Positions 16,635-24,215 of a stretch of DNA of 64,000 bases are shown one piece after another. A model generated the notes under the pieces. The model worked only from the letters and a program-made list of their open reading frames with translations, ran no database searches and had not been told where the DNA came from. Location: NCBI RefSeq assembly GCF_005960665.1, contig NZ_CP040676.1, positions 568,501 to 632,500 on the forward strand, given 5' to 3'. The DNA comes from Exiguobacterium mexicanum. GTDB taxonomy: Bacteria > Bacillota > Bacilli > Exiguobacteriales > Exiguobacteriaceae. Positions within the stretch are counted from its first letter, which is position 1. Each line of letters starts with the position of its first letter. A program made the translations under genes and the position numbers.

Positions 16635-17482
16635 CAGGCGTTCACCTCCAAAAAGAGTGACTCGAGCGATGGATGCCCGACATGGAGCGATTGGAGCCGG
16701 AGACCACGTTCGAGGAACAATTGGAGCAGCGCCCGTTCCGTCACGTCTTTCGCATCCGTCTCGAGTTCCCACGTCGTCCCGGAGCGGGTGACGTGACTGA
16801 CACCGGGGAGCGTCCGCCATTCCTCTTCCGTCAAGACGTCGTTGAACAGACGGACTTGGATCGAGGACTTCGAACCGAGCAAATCGGTCACGGTCCCTTC
16901 CATGAGCAGGCGCCCTTGCCGGAGCAGGAGCACCCAGTCACTCGCTTCCTCGGCGTCAGGGAGCACGTGCGTCGAATAGAGAATCATCCGCTCCCGCTTC
17001 AAGTCGCTCAATAAGTCGAGCACTTCCCGACGGCCGCGCGGGTCGAGCGCCGACACCGGCTCATCGAGCAGTAACAACTCCGGGTCATGTACGAGTGCCT
17101 GGGCGATGCCGAGCCGTTGCCGCATGCCGCCGGACAAGTGCGCTGCTGGCCGATCGACGGGCTCGAGTCCGACCCGTTTCAGCAGATGGATTGGGTCGAT
17201 ATTCGTGATGCCGGTCAACTCGGCCGCATAACGGATCGTCTCGACCGGGGTGAGCGATGGATAGAGCGCTGGCCGCTGCGGCAAATAGCCGATGCGAATG
17301 GCGTCGTGGCCGACGATTTGACCCGACGTCGGTGTCGTCACGCGGGCAATCATATTGAGCAATGTCGTCTTTCCGGCCCCGTTCTCCCCGAGGAGCGACG
17401 TGCAACCCGGTCGGAGCGAGAAGCTGACGTCGTCGAGCGCGGTGAACGTGCCGAATCGTTTCGTCAGTTTGGTGACGTTCAT
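16634..17482 (-). CDS. YxlF-like ABC transporter ATP-binding protein
   Basis: A 282-residue nucleotide-binding subunit. It has Walker A GENGAGKT near residue 38, signature HLSGGMRQRLGIAQAL, Walker B LLLLDEPVSALDPRGR and H-loop STHVLPDAEEASD. A C-terminal extension of about 80 residues follows, as in bacitracin or lantibiotic exporters. The start at 17482 overlaps the stop of the small upstream gene (ATGA). A longer frame to 17560 exists but would run across that gene. It belongs to a three-gene operon with the permease at 15876-16634. Confidence 0.92.
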   Translation of the reverse strand: MNVTKLTKRFGTFTALDDVSFSLRPGCTSLLGENGAGKTTLLNMIARVTTPTSGQIVGHDAIRIGYLPQRPALYPSLTPVETIRYAAELTGITNIDPIHLLKRVGLEPVDRPAAHLSGGMRQRLGIAQALVHDPELLLLDEPVSALDPRGRREVLDLLSDLKRERMILYSTHVLPDAEEASDWVLLLRQGRLLMEGTVTDLLGSKSSIQVRLFNDVLTEEEWRTLPGVSHVTRSGTTWELETDAKDVTERALLQLFLERGLRLQSLHVGHPSLESLFLEVNA

Positions 17483-17682
17483 CGCTTCGTCCGTCCCCAT
17501 AGGAAGTAGACGATCGGGCCGAGGATGTTGATGAACAGGATGACGAGAAGCCACACCCATTTCGGTCCGTTCGTTTCTTGTCGCTTCAGTAAATCAATCA
17601 AGGCGACGACGAGCAAGATGAGTTGCAGGATGAGGAGCGGCAATAAAATGAGCAATAAATTTGAGTCATTGGCAATATCCAA
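17479..17682 (-). CDS. YxlE-like small membrane protein (PLDc_N domain)
   Basis: A 67-residue protein with two membrane helices (LLLILLPLLILQLILLVVALIDLL and WVWLLVILFINILGPIVYFLWG), the hairpin called PLDc_N. In B. subtilis, YxlE of this type is in the sigY operon with YxlD and affects SigY activity. Here it is the first gene of the operon, and its stop overlaps the ATPase start. A regulatory or scaffolding role in the membrane is a guess from context. Confidence 0.82.
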   Translation of the reverse strand: MDIANDSNLLLILLPLLILQLILLVVALIDLLKRQETNGPKWVWLLVILFINILGPIVYFLWGRTKR

Positions 17683-17753
17683 TTATGTTCCTCCTTCATA
17701 AATGAGTTCACTGTTCCATTCCACGCATAGGACCTATTTCCTGTATGGAACAG

Positions 17754-17782
17754 AAAAAATCCCTTTCTCGGCTGAGAAAGGG
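17754..17782 (-). terminator. Terminator of the uspA-like gene
   Basis: CCCTTTCTC (17761-17769) and GAGAAAGGG (17774-17782) form a perfect 9-bp stem with a GGCT loop, followed by ATTTTTT on the minus strand. Confidence 0.92.
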
Positions 17783-17788
17783 TGACGA

Positions 17789-18202
17789 TCATTTGACGAT
17801 GATGACCGGGGCGAGAGCGCGTTTAGCAAGCTTATGGCTGACGCTGCCAAGCACGAACTCTTGGAACGTGTTCAGTCCGCGTGAACCGACGACGACGTAC
17901 TCGTACGGCTGATGGTTCGCGTATTTGACGAGTTCGACGTCGGGTTCGCCGCGAAGTTCGATATATTCATATTCTAGCCCGGCCGCGACCACTTGGCCGA
18001 ACAGGGGTTGTAACATCAATTTTCGCTTCGCTTCGAGATCGAGTTTTCCGGTCGATTTGAGCGCGGCTTCTTTCGATTCTTTGGCGCTGACGACATGGAC
18101 GATGTCGATCGATGCGTCTGATGCCTTGGCGAGCTGGATCGCTTTCTCAAGCGCTCGCTTCGAGTGGGCAGATCCGTCTGCCGCTAAAAATACCTTTCCC
18201 AT
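17789..18202 (-). CDS. Universal stress protein, UspA family
   Basis: A 137-residue single-domain protein: KVFLAADGSAHSKRALEKAI at the start, and the ATP-binding signature near the end as VVGSRGLNTFQEFVLGSVSHKL (G-2X-G-9X-G-S), so it is probably the ATP-binding type. It is cytosolic and likely a homodimer. The ATG at 18202 is preceded by AGAGGAGGA; a longer frame starting at 18310 runs through the upstream terminator and is unlikely. Downstream of a SulP transporter gene but separated from it by a terminator. Confidence 0.92.
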   Translation of the reverse strand: MGKVFLAADGSAHSKRALEKAIQLAKASDASIDIVHVVSAKESKEAALKSTGKLDLEAKRKLMLQPLFGQVVAAGLEYEYIELRGEPDVELVKYANHQPYEYVVVGSRGLNTFQEFVLGSVSHKLAKRALAPVIIVK

Positions 18203-18264
18203 AAAAACGTCCTCCTCTTTCACACAATCTACTTTTAGTATATGCGATTTTGTAGAGCCATGGA

Positions 18265-18299
18265 TAAAAAAATGGGAGTGAACGCGATTGTCCACTCCC
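18265..18299 (-). terminator. Terminator of the sulP gene
   Basis: GGGAGTG (18274-18280) pairs with CACTCCC (18293-18299), followed on the minus strand by ATTTTTTTA. Confidence 0.85.
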
Positions 18300-18311
18300 G
18301 TAGAGACCAAA

Positions 18312-19793
18312 TCAATGGCCAGCGTTTGCTTCTTGTTGTTTCAAGTGAAGCGCGAGCGTATTGAGCAGTTTCTCTGAATCTTTGTTCAAGTTTAATAGTT
18401 CCGGCTCGATCCCGACTTCGCGATACTTGAAGACGACTTTATCGATGGCACCGATGGCCGAGTCGTCCCAAAGATGGGTGTTCGAGAAGTCGATCGTGAC
18501 GTGTTTGACACCGGCTTCGGCGTCTTCGGTCACATCGAACTGATTGACGAACTCAGACGTCGAGGCGAAGAAGAGCTGACCGTTCACGATGTAACGAGCA
18601 CGATCGGCGTCTACACTGCGATCGAGTTCGACTTTCGAGATTTTTGCGGCGAAGAGAATCGCTGCCGTCAAAATCCCGGCGAAGACACCGAGTGACAAGT
18701 CGTGGGTGACAACCGTGACGAGCACCGTCACGAGCATGACGACCGTATCTGATTTTTGAGCGGTGCGCATCGCCTTAAGCGAGCCCCAGTCAAACGTCGC
18801 GTACGAGACGAAGAACATGACACCGACGAGGGCGCCGACCGGGATGAGCATCAATACATCGCTCATCGTCATGATCATGATAAATAACGCGAGTCCGGCG
18901 ACGAACGTCGACAGTCGGCCGCGAGCACCGGACGAGACGTTGATGACCGATTGACCGATCATCGCACACCCTGGCATCCCGCCGAAGAGACCGGCGATGA
19001 TGTTGGCGATACCTTGTCCTTTTGATTCTCGGTTCTTGTTCGAATCCGTGCCCGTCATGTCATCGACGATTTGTGCCGTCAACAGCGATTCGATCAATCC
19101 GACGAAGGCGAGGGAGATCGAGTAGGGGAGGATGATCATCAACGTCTCAAACGTCAACGGGACGTTCGGGAATAAAAATTCCGGGAGCGTTGCTGAAATC
19201 GTACCCATGTCGCTAATGTTTTTCGTCTCGAGCCCGAGCGTGACCGCCAGAATCGTCATGACGACGATGGCGACGAGCGGTGCCGGGATGACTTTGTTGA
19301 TGCGTGGGAACAAGAAGATGATGGCGAGCGATCCAATGACGAGCGCCCAGATAATCCAGCTCTCACCTTCAAAGTTCGTCAACTGTGCCTGGAAAATCAA
19401 AATCGCGAGCGCGTTGACGAAGCCGACCATGACGGCGCGCGGGATGAACTTCATCAAGCGGGCGATGCCGAAATAGCCGAGCGCAATTTGAATGATTCCG
19501 GCGAGAATCCCCGCGGCGAGTAAATATTGTAACCCGTAGTCCGCGACGAGCGAGACGATGACGAGCGCTATCGCCCCGGTCGCAGCCGAAATCATGGCCG
19601 GACGACCACCGGCAATCGAGATGACCATCGCGATGATGAATGACGCATATAACCCGACCATCGGATCGACTCCAGCGATGAGCGAGAACGCAATCGCCTC
19701 AGGGATGAGGGCGAGTGCGACGACGAATCCAGCTAGGACGTCGGCCCGGACGTTGCCGAGCCAATCTTGTTTAATCGTATTCAATTTTTCCAA
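18312..19793 (-). CDS. SulP-family anion transporter with STAS domain
   Basis: A 493-residue membrane transporter. The N-terminal 14-segment SulP core (about 1-375) includes the signature [28 protein letters not shown] and [26 protein letters not shown]. The C-terminal STAS domain (about 385-480, [23 protein letters not shown]) is complete. SulP proteins carry sulfate, bicarbonate or dicarboxylates; bicarbonate transport is common for bacterial members with GxSARGR-like cores, but the substrate cannot be fixed here. It is monocistronic, divergent from the ars operon. Confidence 0.92.
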   Translation of the reverse strand: MEKLNTIKQDWLGNVRADVLAGFVVALALIPEAIAFSLIAGVDPMVGLYASFIIAMVISIAGGRPAMISAATGAIALVIVSLVADYGLQYLLAAGILAGIIQIALGYFGIARLMKFIPRAVMVGFVNALAILIFQAQLTNFEGESWIIWALVIGSLAIIFLFPRINKVIPAPLVAIVVMTILAVTLGLETKNISDMGTISATLPEFLFPNVPLTFETLMIILPYSISLAFVGLIESLLTAQIVDDMTGTDSNKNRESKGQGIANIIAGLFGGMPGCAMIGQSVINVSSGARGRLSTFVAGLALFIMIMTMSDVLMLIPVGALVGVMFFVSYATFDWGSLKAMRTAQKSDTVVMLVTVLVTVVTHDLSLGVFAGILTAAILFAAKISKVELDRSVDADRARYIVNGQLFFASTSEFVNQFDVTEDAEAGVKHVTIDFSNTHLWDDSAIGAIDKVVFKYREVGIEPELLNLNKDSEKLLNTLALHLKQQEANAGH

Positions 19794-19967
19794 AAGAACA
19801 CACCTCTCTATATATTTTTTGACTTTGATCTCCGAGTCTCACGAAGATCAAACGCCGCATTATATGAAAGAAGTCGTTCGACCGACACATGTTTTCACAA
19901 CGTGTTTCATCATACCGAACTTTTTATGAGAAGACAATTGCTCCGCATGAGAAACTATGGTATTTTC

Positions 19968-19999
19968 ATAACGTAAAGGTTATATAACGGATTTGTTAT
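19968..19999 (+). promoter_or_regulatory. Probable ArsR operator: two abutting 16-bp dyads
   Basis: ATAAC-N6-GTTAT occurs at 19968-19983 and again, immediately adjoining, at 19984-19999. Both dyads have exactly the same half-sites and spacing. They lie 20-50 bases before arsR. SmtB/ArsR repressors bind dyads of this kind over their own promoters. The hexamers of the promoter itself could not be fixed with confidence. Confidence 0.65.
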
Positions 20000-20018
20000 A
20001 CAGAGGAGGAGAATGACG

Positions 20019-20336
20019 ATGCATACGGTAGATGATTTAAGTAAAGTGCTCAAAGTGCTCGCCGACCCGACCCGTTTGACGATGCTCAAACAAATGCAAG
20101 GCGGTGAGCAATGTGCCTGCAGTTTTGTTGATTGTTTCGACATTTCGCAACCGGCAATCAGCCGCCACTTGAAGATGATGCGGCAAGCAGGGCTCCTGTT
20201 AGAGCGCCGCGACAAGCAATGGATTCACTATCGGTTGAATGAGACGAGCCCGTTCTATGCGATCGTCGTCGAGTTGCTCGACAACATCGAGACGGTCGAG
20301 GCGAATTGTGATTGTGAGACGGACTGTGCGATTTGA
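20019..20336 (+). CDS. arsR: Arsenic-responsive repressor ArsR
   Basis: A 105-residue ArsR/SmtB winged-helix repressor. The helix alpha-3 motif is ACACSFVDCFDISQPAISRHL-like: Cys residues CxC plus a third Cys six residues on, the As(III) sensor position, followed by the recognition helix SQPAISRHLKMM. The tail ends NCDCETDC, giving three more cysteines, which may form a second metal(loid) site. The ATG at 20019 is preferred because AGGAGGAG lies at the right distance; an ATG six bases earlier is too close to it. First gene of the ars operon, with two dyad operators upstream. Confidence 0.92.
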   Translation: MHTVDDLSKVLKVLADPTRLTMLKQMQGGEQCACSFVDCFDISQPAISRHLKMMRQAGLLLERRDKQWIHYRLNETSPFYAIVVELLDNIETVEANCDCETDCAI

Positions 20337-20345
20337 GGAGGAAAG

Positions 20346-20468
20346 ATGTTGAACGTCACGAAGTGGACATCCACTTCGCTCTTCTTAGGATTAGGTAAAA
20401 CGGTTAATCAAATAGAGAATTATTGGAGGAACTCATTGTGCAGTGGATTGCTAGTATCATTTTTTTAG
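20346..20468 (+). CDS. Candidate 40-codon small ORF between arsR and arsB
   Basis: An ATG with an excellent ribosome binding site (GAGGAGGAAAG) opens a frame of 40 codons ending at TAG 20466-20468, overlapping the start of arsB in another frame. The peptide is [11 protein letters not shown] followed by [16 protein letters not shown] and a hydrophobic end. It contains the perfect hairpin CGAAGTGG-ACAT-CCACTTCG (20359-20378). It may be a leader peptide coupling arsB translation, or the start signal may be only apparent. No homologue is known to me. Confidence 0.35.
   Translation: MLNVTKWTSTSLFLGLGKTVNQIENYWRNSLCSGLLVSFF
20359..20378 (+). other. Perfect 8-bp hairpin between arsR and arsB
   Basis: CGAAGTGG and CCACTTCG flank an ACAT loop. 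The following CTCTTCTT is not a clean U-run, so this is more likely an mRNA stability, processing or attenuation element than a full terminator. Confidence 0.5.
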
Positions 20469-21724
20469 TGACGCTTTTCCTCATCATCAAGCAACCGAAA
20501 GGCCTCGGCATCGGTTACTCGGCGATGGGGATGGCGGCGCTTGCCCTCATCACCGGAGTCGTCAATTTGGATGACGTCGGTACTGTGTGGGGCATCATTT
20601 GGAACGCGACGTTCACATTCGTCGCGCTCATCGTCATCTCGCTCATCTTGGACGAGATTGGCTTCTTTGAATGGGCGGCCTTACATATGGCCCGCATCGC
20701 CAAAGGCGGCGGCGTCAAGCTGTTCGTCTATATCACGCTACTCGGTGCGCTCGTCGCGGCGTTGTTCGCGAATGACGGGGCGGCGCTCATCTTGACGCCG
20801 ATTGTCCTCGCCATGGTGCGGGCACTCAAACTTCCGGATGCGGTCGTTTTGGCATACGTCATGGCGTCTGGGTTCATCGCTGATACGGCGAGTCTGCCGT
20901 TCGTCGTCTCGAACCTCGTCAACATCGTCTCGGCCGACTTCTTCGGCATCGGTTTCGCCGAATATGCGGCGCGGATGGTGTTCGTCAACGTCTTCGCCGT
21001 CGCCGGAAGTTTGCTTGTCTTGTATTTGTATTTCAAAAACGACATTCCGAAGCAATACGATTTATCGAAACTCGTCGAGCCGGCCTCGGTCATCAAAGAC
21101 CATAAAATGTTCCGCTTGTCGTGGGTCGTGCTCGCACTTCTCGTCATCGGATACTTCACAAGCGATATCGTCGGCATCCCGGTCTCTCTCGTCGCGGGGA
21201 TTATCTCGTTGTTCTTCCTGATCATGGCGAACCGTTCACCGGCCGTGCCGACCCGGTCCGTTCTACGCGGGGCGCCTTGGGCAATCGTCTTCTTCTCGCT
21301 CGGGATGTATATCGTTGTCTACGGTCTGCAAAACGCGGGACTGACGCAAGTGCTCGCCAACTTCATCGATTGGTTCGCTGTGAATACATTCAGCGCCACG
21401 TTCGGGATGGGCTTCTTGGCTGCCATCTTATCGTCGGTCATGAACAATATGCCGACCGTCATGATTGATGCGCTCGCCATCGATTTGACGACTACGACCG
21501 GCCAGATTCGGGAAGCACTCATCTATGCGAACGTCATTGGGTCCGACCTCGGTCCGAAAATCACACCGATTGGGTCACTCGCGACGTTGCTATGGCTCCA
21601 CGTGCTCCGCTCGAAAGGCTTGCGCATCGGTTGGGGTCAGTACTTCAAAGTCGGCATCATTTTGACGATTCCCACGCTCGCCATCACGTTGCTCGGACTA
21701 TATATCAGCTTACTACTTTACTAA
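20438..21724 (+). CDS. arsB: Arsenite efflux permease, ArsB family
   Basis: A 428-residue membrane protein of the ArsB/NhaD superfamily with about eleven hydrophobic segments. The conserved [12 protein letters not shown] and the mirrored [12 protein letters not shown] mark the two ion-translocation repeats. It exports As(III)/Sb(III) across the membrane using the proton gradient. The GTG at 20438 is preceded by TGGAGGA at 7 bases; an upstream TTG (20423) is not. It lies downstream of arsR and upstream of the CoA-disulfide reductase gene, which starts 13 bases after its stop. No arsC or arsA is present in the window, so this operon alone handles arsenite; an arsenate reductase would have to be elsewhere. 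Confidence 0.92.
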   Translation: MQWIASIIFLVTLFLIIKQPKGLGIGYSAMGMAALALITGVVNLDDVGTVWGIIWNATFTFVALIVISLILDEIGFFEWAALHMARIAKGGGVKLFVYITLLGALVAALFANDGAALILTPIVLAMVRALKLPDAVVLAYVMASGFIADTASLPFVVSNLVNIVSADFFGIGFAEYAARMVFVNVFAVAGSLLVLYLYFKNDIPKQYDLSKLVEPASVIKDHKMFRLSWVVLALLVIGYFTSDIVGIPVSLVAGIISLFFLIMANRSPAVPTRSVLRGAPWAIVFFSLGMYIVVYGLQNAGLTQVLANFIDWFAVNTFSATFGMGFLAAILSSVMNNMPTVMIDALAIDLTTTTGQIREALIYANVIGSDLGPKITPIGSLATLLWLHVLRSKGLRIGWGQYFKVGIILTIPTLAITLLGLYISLLLY

Positions 21725-21736
21725 GGAGTGTTTATT

Positions 21737-23395
21737 ATGAAATTGGTCATCATCGGTTCGGTCGCCGCTGGTACATCGGTCGCGGCGAAAGCACGTCGGA
21801 ACAATGAAGACGCCCGAATCACCATCTACGACCGGGATTATGATATTTCTTATTCAGGATGTGGCATCCCGTACTATGTCGGCGGCGAAGTCGAGTTGCG
21901 CGACGATTTGACGCCTCGCGATGCGGCATTCTTCAAGAAACGCTACAACATCGACGTTATGACACGTCATAACGTGACGGCAGTCGATGCCGACGCAAAG
22001 ACGGTCACGGTCGAGAACCTTGAGACGGGTGAATCGTTCACGGACAGCTATGATTCGTTAGTCCTCGCGACAGGTGCCTCGAGCATCATCCCGCCGATTC
22101 CGGGTGTCGATTCGGACAACGTGTTCCCAATCCGTAACATTCAGAATGCGGAAGCGACACGTAACTTCGTCGATGCGACGAACCCGAAACATGCAACGAT
22201 CATCGGCGCCGGATTCATCGGTCTTGAGATGGCCGAGCAGCTCAAACTACGTGGCGTCGATGTCACCGTCATCGAGCGTTTCCCACAAGTGATGCCGCCG
22301 CTTGACAAAGATATGGCGTGCCGCGTCGAGGATCACCTCGAGAAGAACGGCATTGAGCTCATGCTCGGTGAGACAGTGACCGAACTCGTCGGTGATGGTC
22401 ATGTCGAACGTGTTGTCACGGGGAGTGGCAAGACGATTGATACGGACCTCGTCATCCTCTCCGTCGGTGTCCGTCCGAACACGGAACTCGCGAAGTCGAT
22501 TGGTGTCACAATTGGCGAGACGGGTGCAATCGCCATCAATGAGCGGATGGAGACAAACGTGAAGAACGTCTATGCGGCCGGCGACGTCGCCGAAAGTTTC
22601 TCGCTCGTCACGGGCAAACCGATTTGGCGTCCACTCGGTTCGACGGCGAACAAGATGGGTCGTGCCCTCGGGGACCTCATCACAGGAGGCGACCTTGAAC
22701 ACCGTGGCATCCTCGGCACAGGCATCTTCAAAGTGTTTGGCCAAGCCGTCGCCCAGACCGGTCTATCGGAACGTGAGGCCCGCGAGCTCGGGTATGACGT
22801 CGAAGTGCTCCATAACACGAAGCCGGACAAGCCGGCTTATATGGGCGGGAAAGACTTGACGATTAAAGCAATCGGCGACCGGGCGACACGTCAATTGCTC
22901 GGCGTTCAAATCGTCGGGTTCGAAGGTGTCGACAAGCGCATCGACGTATTCGTCACTGCCATCACGTTCAAAGCGAAGGTCGATGACTTGTTCCATCTCG
23001 ACCTCGCGTACGCACCACCGTTCTCGACGACGAAAGATCCGGTCATGTACACGGGTATGGCACTCGCGAATAGTATGAACCTATCGGCGCGTCTGATTAC
23101 ACCGGCTGAGCTGCAGAAGCGAATCGATGCAGGTGAGGACATGCAGATTATCGATACGCGCAAAGCTTCGCAGTTCGAGAAGGCGTGCGTCGACTGTGCG
23201 GTCAACATTCCGCTCGGTAACTTGCGCGAAGCTGCCAAGGACATGGACAAAGACAAGCCGACGGTCGTGTACTGCAACGGCGGGGTGACGGGAAATGCGG
23301 CTCAAAACGTGCTCCGCAACCTCGGATTCACTGACGTCTACAACTTGTCGGGTGGGAACAAGAACTATCAGCTGTTCAAGAAATATGGTAACTGA
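21737..23395 (+). CDS. cdr: CoA-disulfide reductase fused to a rhodanese domain (CoADR-RHD)
   Basis: A 552-residue flavoprotein. The FAD-binding GSVAAGTSVAAKARR and the single redox Cys (SGCGIPYYVGG, Cys42) mark the CoA-disulfide reductase group. The NAD(P)H site is IIGAGFIGLEMAEQLKLRG, and the second FAD motif is VYAAGDVAE. From about residue 455 a rhodanese domain follows with active-site loop YCNGGVTG (Cys near 513). Such fusions act on CoA persulfides, polysulfides or disulfides. Start ATG with AAGGAG 8 bases before it. It ends the ars operon at a strong terminator. The linkage with arsenite export suggests a role in thiol or persulfide repair during arsenic stress, which is inference. 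Similar genes occur in ars clusters of Firmicutes. Confidence 0.92.
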   Translation: MKLVIIGSVAAGTSVAAKARRNNEDARITIYDRDYDISYSGCGIPYYVGGEVELRDDLTPRDAAFFKKRYNIDVMTRHNVTAVDADAKTVTVENLETGESFTDSYDSLVLATGASSIIPPIPGVDSDNVFPIRNIQNAEATRNFVDATNPKHATIIGAGFIGLEMAEQLKLRGVDVTVIERFPQVMPPLDKDMACRVEDHLEKNGIELMLGETVTELVGDGHVERVVTGSGKTIDTDLVILSVGVRPNTELAKSIGVTIGETGAIAINERMETNVKNVYAAGDVAESFSLVTGKPIWRPLGSTANKMGRALGDLITGGDLEHRGILGTGIFKVFGQAVAQTGLSEREARELGYDVEVLHNTKPDKPAYMGGKDLTIKAIGDRATRQLLGVQIVGFEGVDKRIDVFVTAITFKAKVDDLFHLDLAYAPPFSTTKDPVMYTGMALANSMNLSARLITPAELQKRIDAGEDMQIIDTRKASQFEKACVDCAVNIPLGNLREAAKDMDKDKPTVVYCNGGVTGNAAQNVLRNLGFTDVYNLSGGNKNYQLFKKYGN

Positions 23396-23400
23396 TTATG

Positions 23401-23432
23401 ACGACGTCCGGAGCATTCGGGCGTCGTTTTTT
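23401..23432 (+). terminator. Terminator of the ars operon
   Basis: ACGACGTCCG (23401-23410) pairs with CGGGCGTCGT (23418-23427) apart from one mismatch, followed by six Ts. Confidence 0.88.
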
Positions 23433-23459
23433 GGTATGCTGAATCATGAGGTGAATCAG

Positions 23460-24029
23460 ATGAACTATAAGCTGTTACATGAGAAGTACGAACGGAGAAA
23501 GCAGTGGCTCGTCTTTGAGAAGGAGGAGGTCGTCCGTCGGGTGATGGTCCGCTATAAGGCACGCGTCATCCCAAAAGAAGACATCATGGACTTAGTGAAC
23601 GATGATCAACTGTCGTATGAACACATCTTCTGTTGCTTGACGATCGATGACCCGCGCATGATTGACAAAATCTTCACGGCGAAAGAAAAAAAGGACCACC
23701 GATGGGAACGGGAAGATAACGCGCGACGTGGGATGGTATATAAACATAAGGATGAGGAACACCGACGCTACAATCAATTGATTCTCGACGAGATGGAAGG
23801 ACGTCGCCTCGACATCATATTCGAGAGCAAGGACGGAAAGTTCGTGACCGGATTTTTGACGAGGGATATGTCAACGCAAGTTGTCTCTTATATCTATGCA
23901 CATACCGGCGCAGCGAAATTCACCGGGCTCATCCCGCGCTCGTTGTGGCCGGCGGATGTGACGGATGAAGAGTTTAAACTGAGCTATCGCTGGTACTTAG
24001 AGTCGTTGGAAGAGTGGGGAAAGTTATAA
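23460..24029 (+). CDS. Uncharacterised 189-residue protein
   Basis: A soluble, highly charged protein with no signal peptide or membrane segment. It is strongly basic and acidic in the middle (TAKEKKDHRWEREDNARRGMVYKHKDEEHRR), with probable helices at the N-terminus and a beta-rich C-terminal third (RLDIIFESKDGKFVTGFLTRD). No catalytic motif is evident and I do not recognise the family. The ATG at 23460 has GAGGTGA upstream; a longer frame beginning inside the cdr gene is not credible. Codon use fits the host. Probably a single-gene unit ending at a weak terminator. Confidence 0.72.
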   Translation: MNYKLLHEKYERRKQWLVFEKEEVVRRVMVRYKARVIPKEDIMDLVNDDQLSYEHIFCCLTIDDPRMIDKIFTAKEKKDHRWEREDNARRGMVYKHKDEEHRRYNQLILDEMEGRRLDIIFESKDGKFVTGFLTRDMSTQVVSYIYAHTGAAKFTGLIPRSLWPADVTDEEFKLSYRWYLESLEEWGKL

Positions 24030-24039
24030 GAGAATGTCG

Positions 24040-24069
24040 AGACGACCTACTAGCAGACCGTCTTTTTTA
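24040..24069 (+). terminator. Weak terminator
   Basis: AGACG (24040-24044) and CGTCT (24059-24063) form a short stem followed by TTTTTT. The loop is long and the stem short. Confidence 0.5.
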
Positions 24070-24139
24070 TATGTAATTCGCTATCACATTCCAGTCCCAG
24101 GCAAGAGATAGGAGTACTTCCCTATTGTTTAGAAAAAGA

Positions 24140-24168
24140 TTGTATTTCAAAAAGGAAACGTTTACAAT
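24140..24168 (+). promoter_or_regulatory. Probable pullulanase promoter
   Basis: TTGTAT (24140-24145), 17 bases, then TACAAT (24163-24168). The -10 is a 5/6 match. Two catabolite-control-like motifs overlap or follow it. Confidence 0.5.
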
Positions 24169-24187
24169 TTTTGTGTAAGCGTTTTCC
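24153..24187 (+). promoter_or_regulatory. Two catabolite-responsive-element-like motifs
   Basis: TGTAAGCGTTTTCC (24174-24187) matches the CcpA consensus TGWAANCGNTNWCA at 13 of 14 positions. AGGAAACGTTTACA (24153-24166) matches at 12 of 14 and overlaps the -10 box. Repression of a starch enzyme by CcpA in the presence of glucose fits this arrangement. Confidence 0.7.
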
Positions 24188-24215
24188 TGAAATTATGCTA
24201 CAAGGAGGGACCCAC

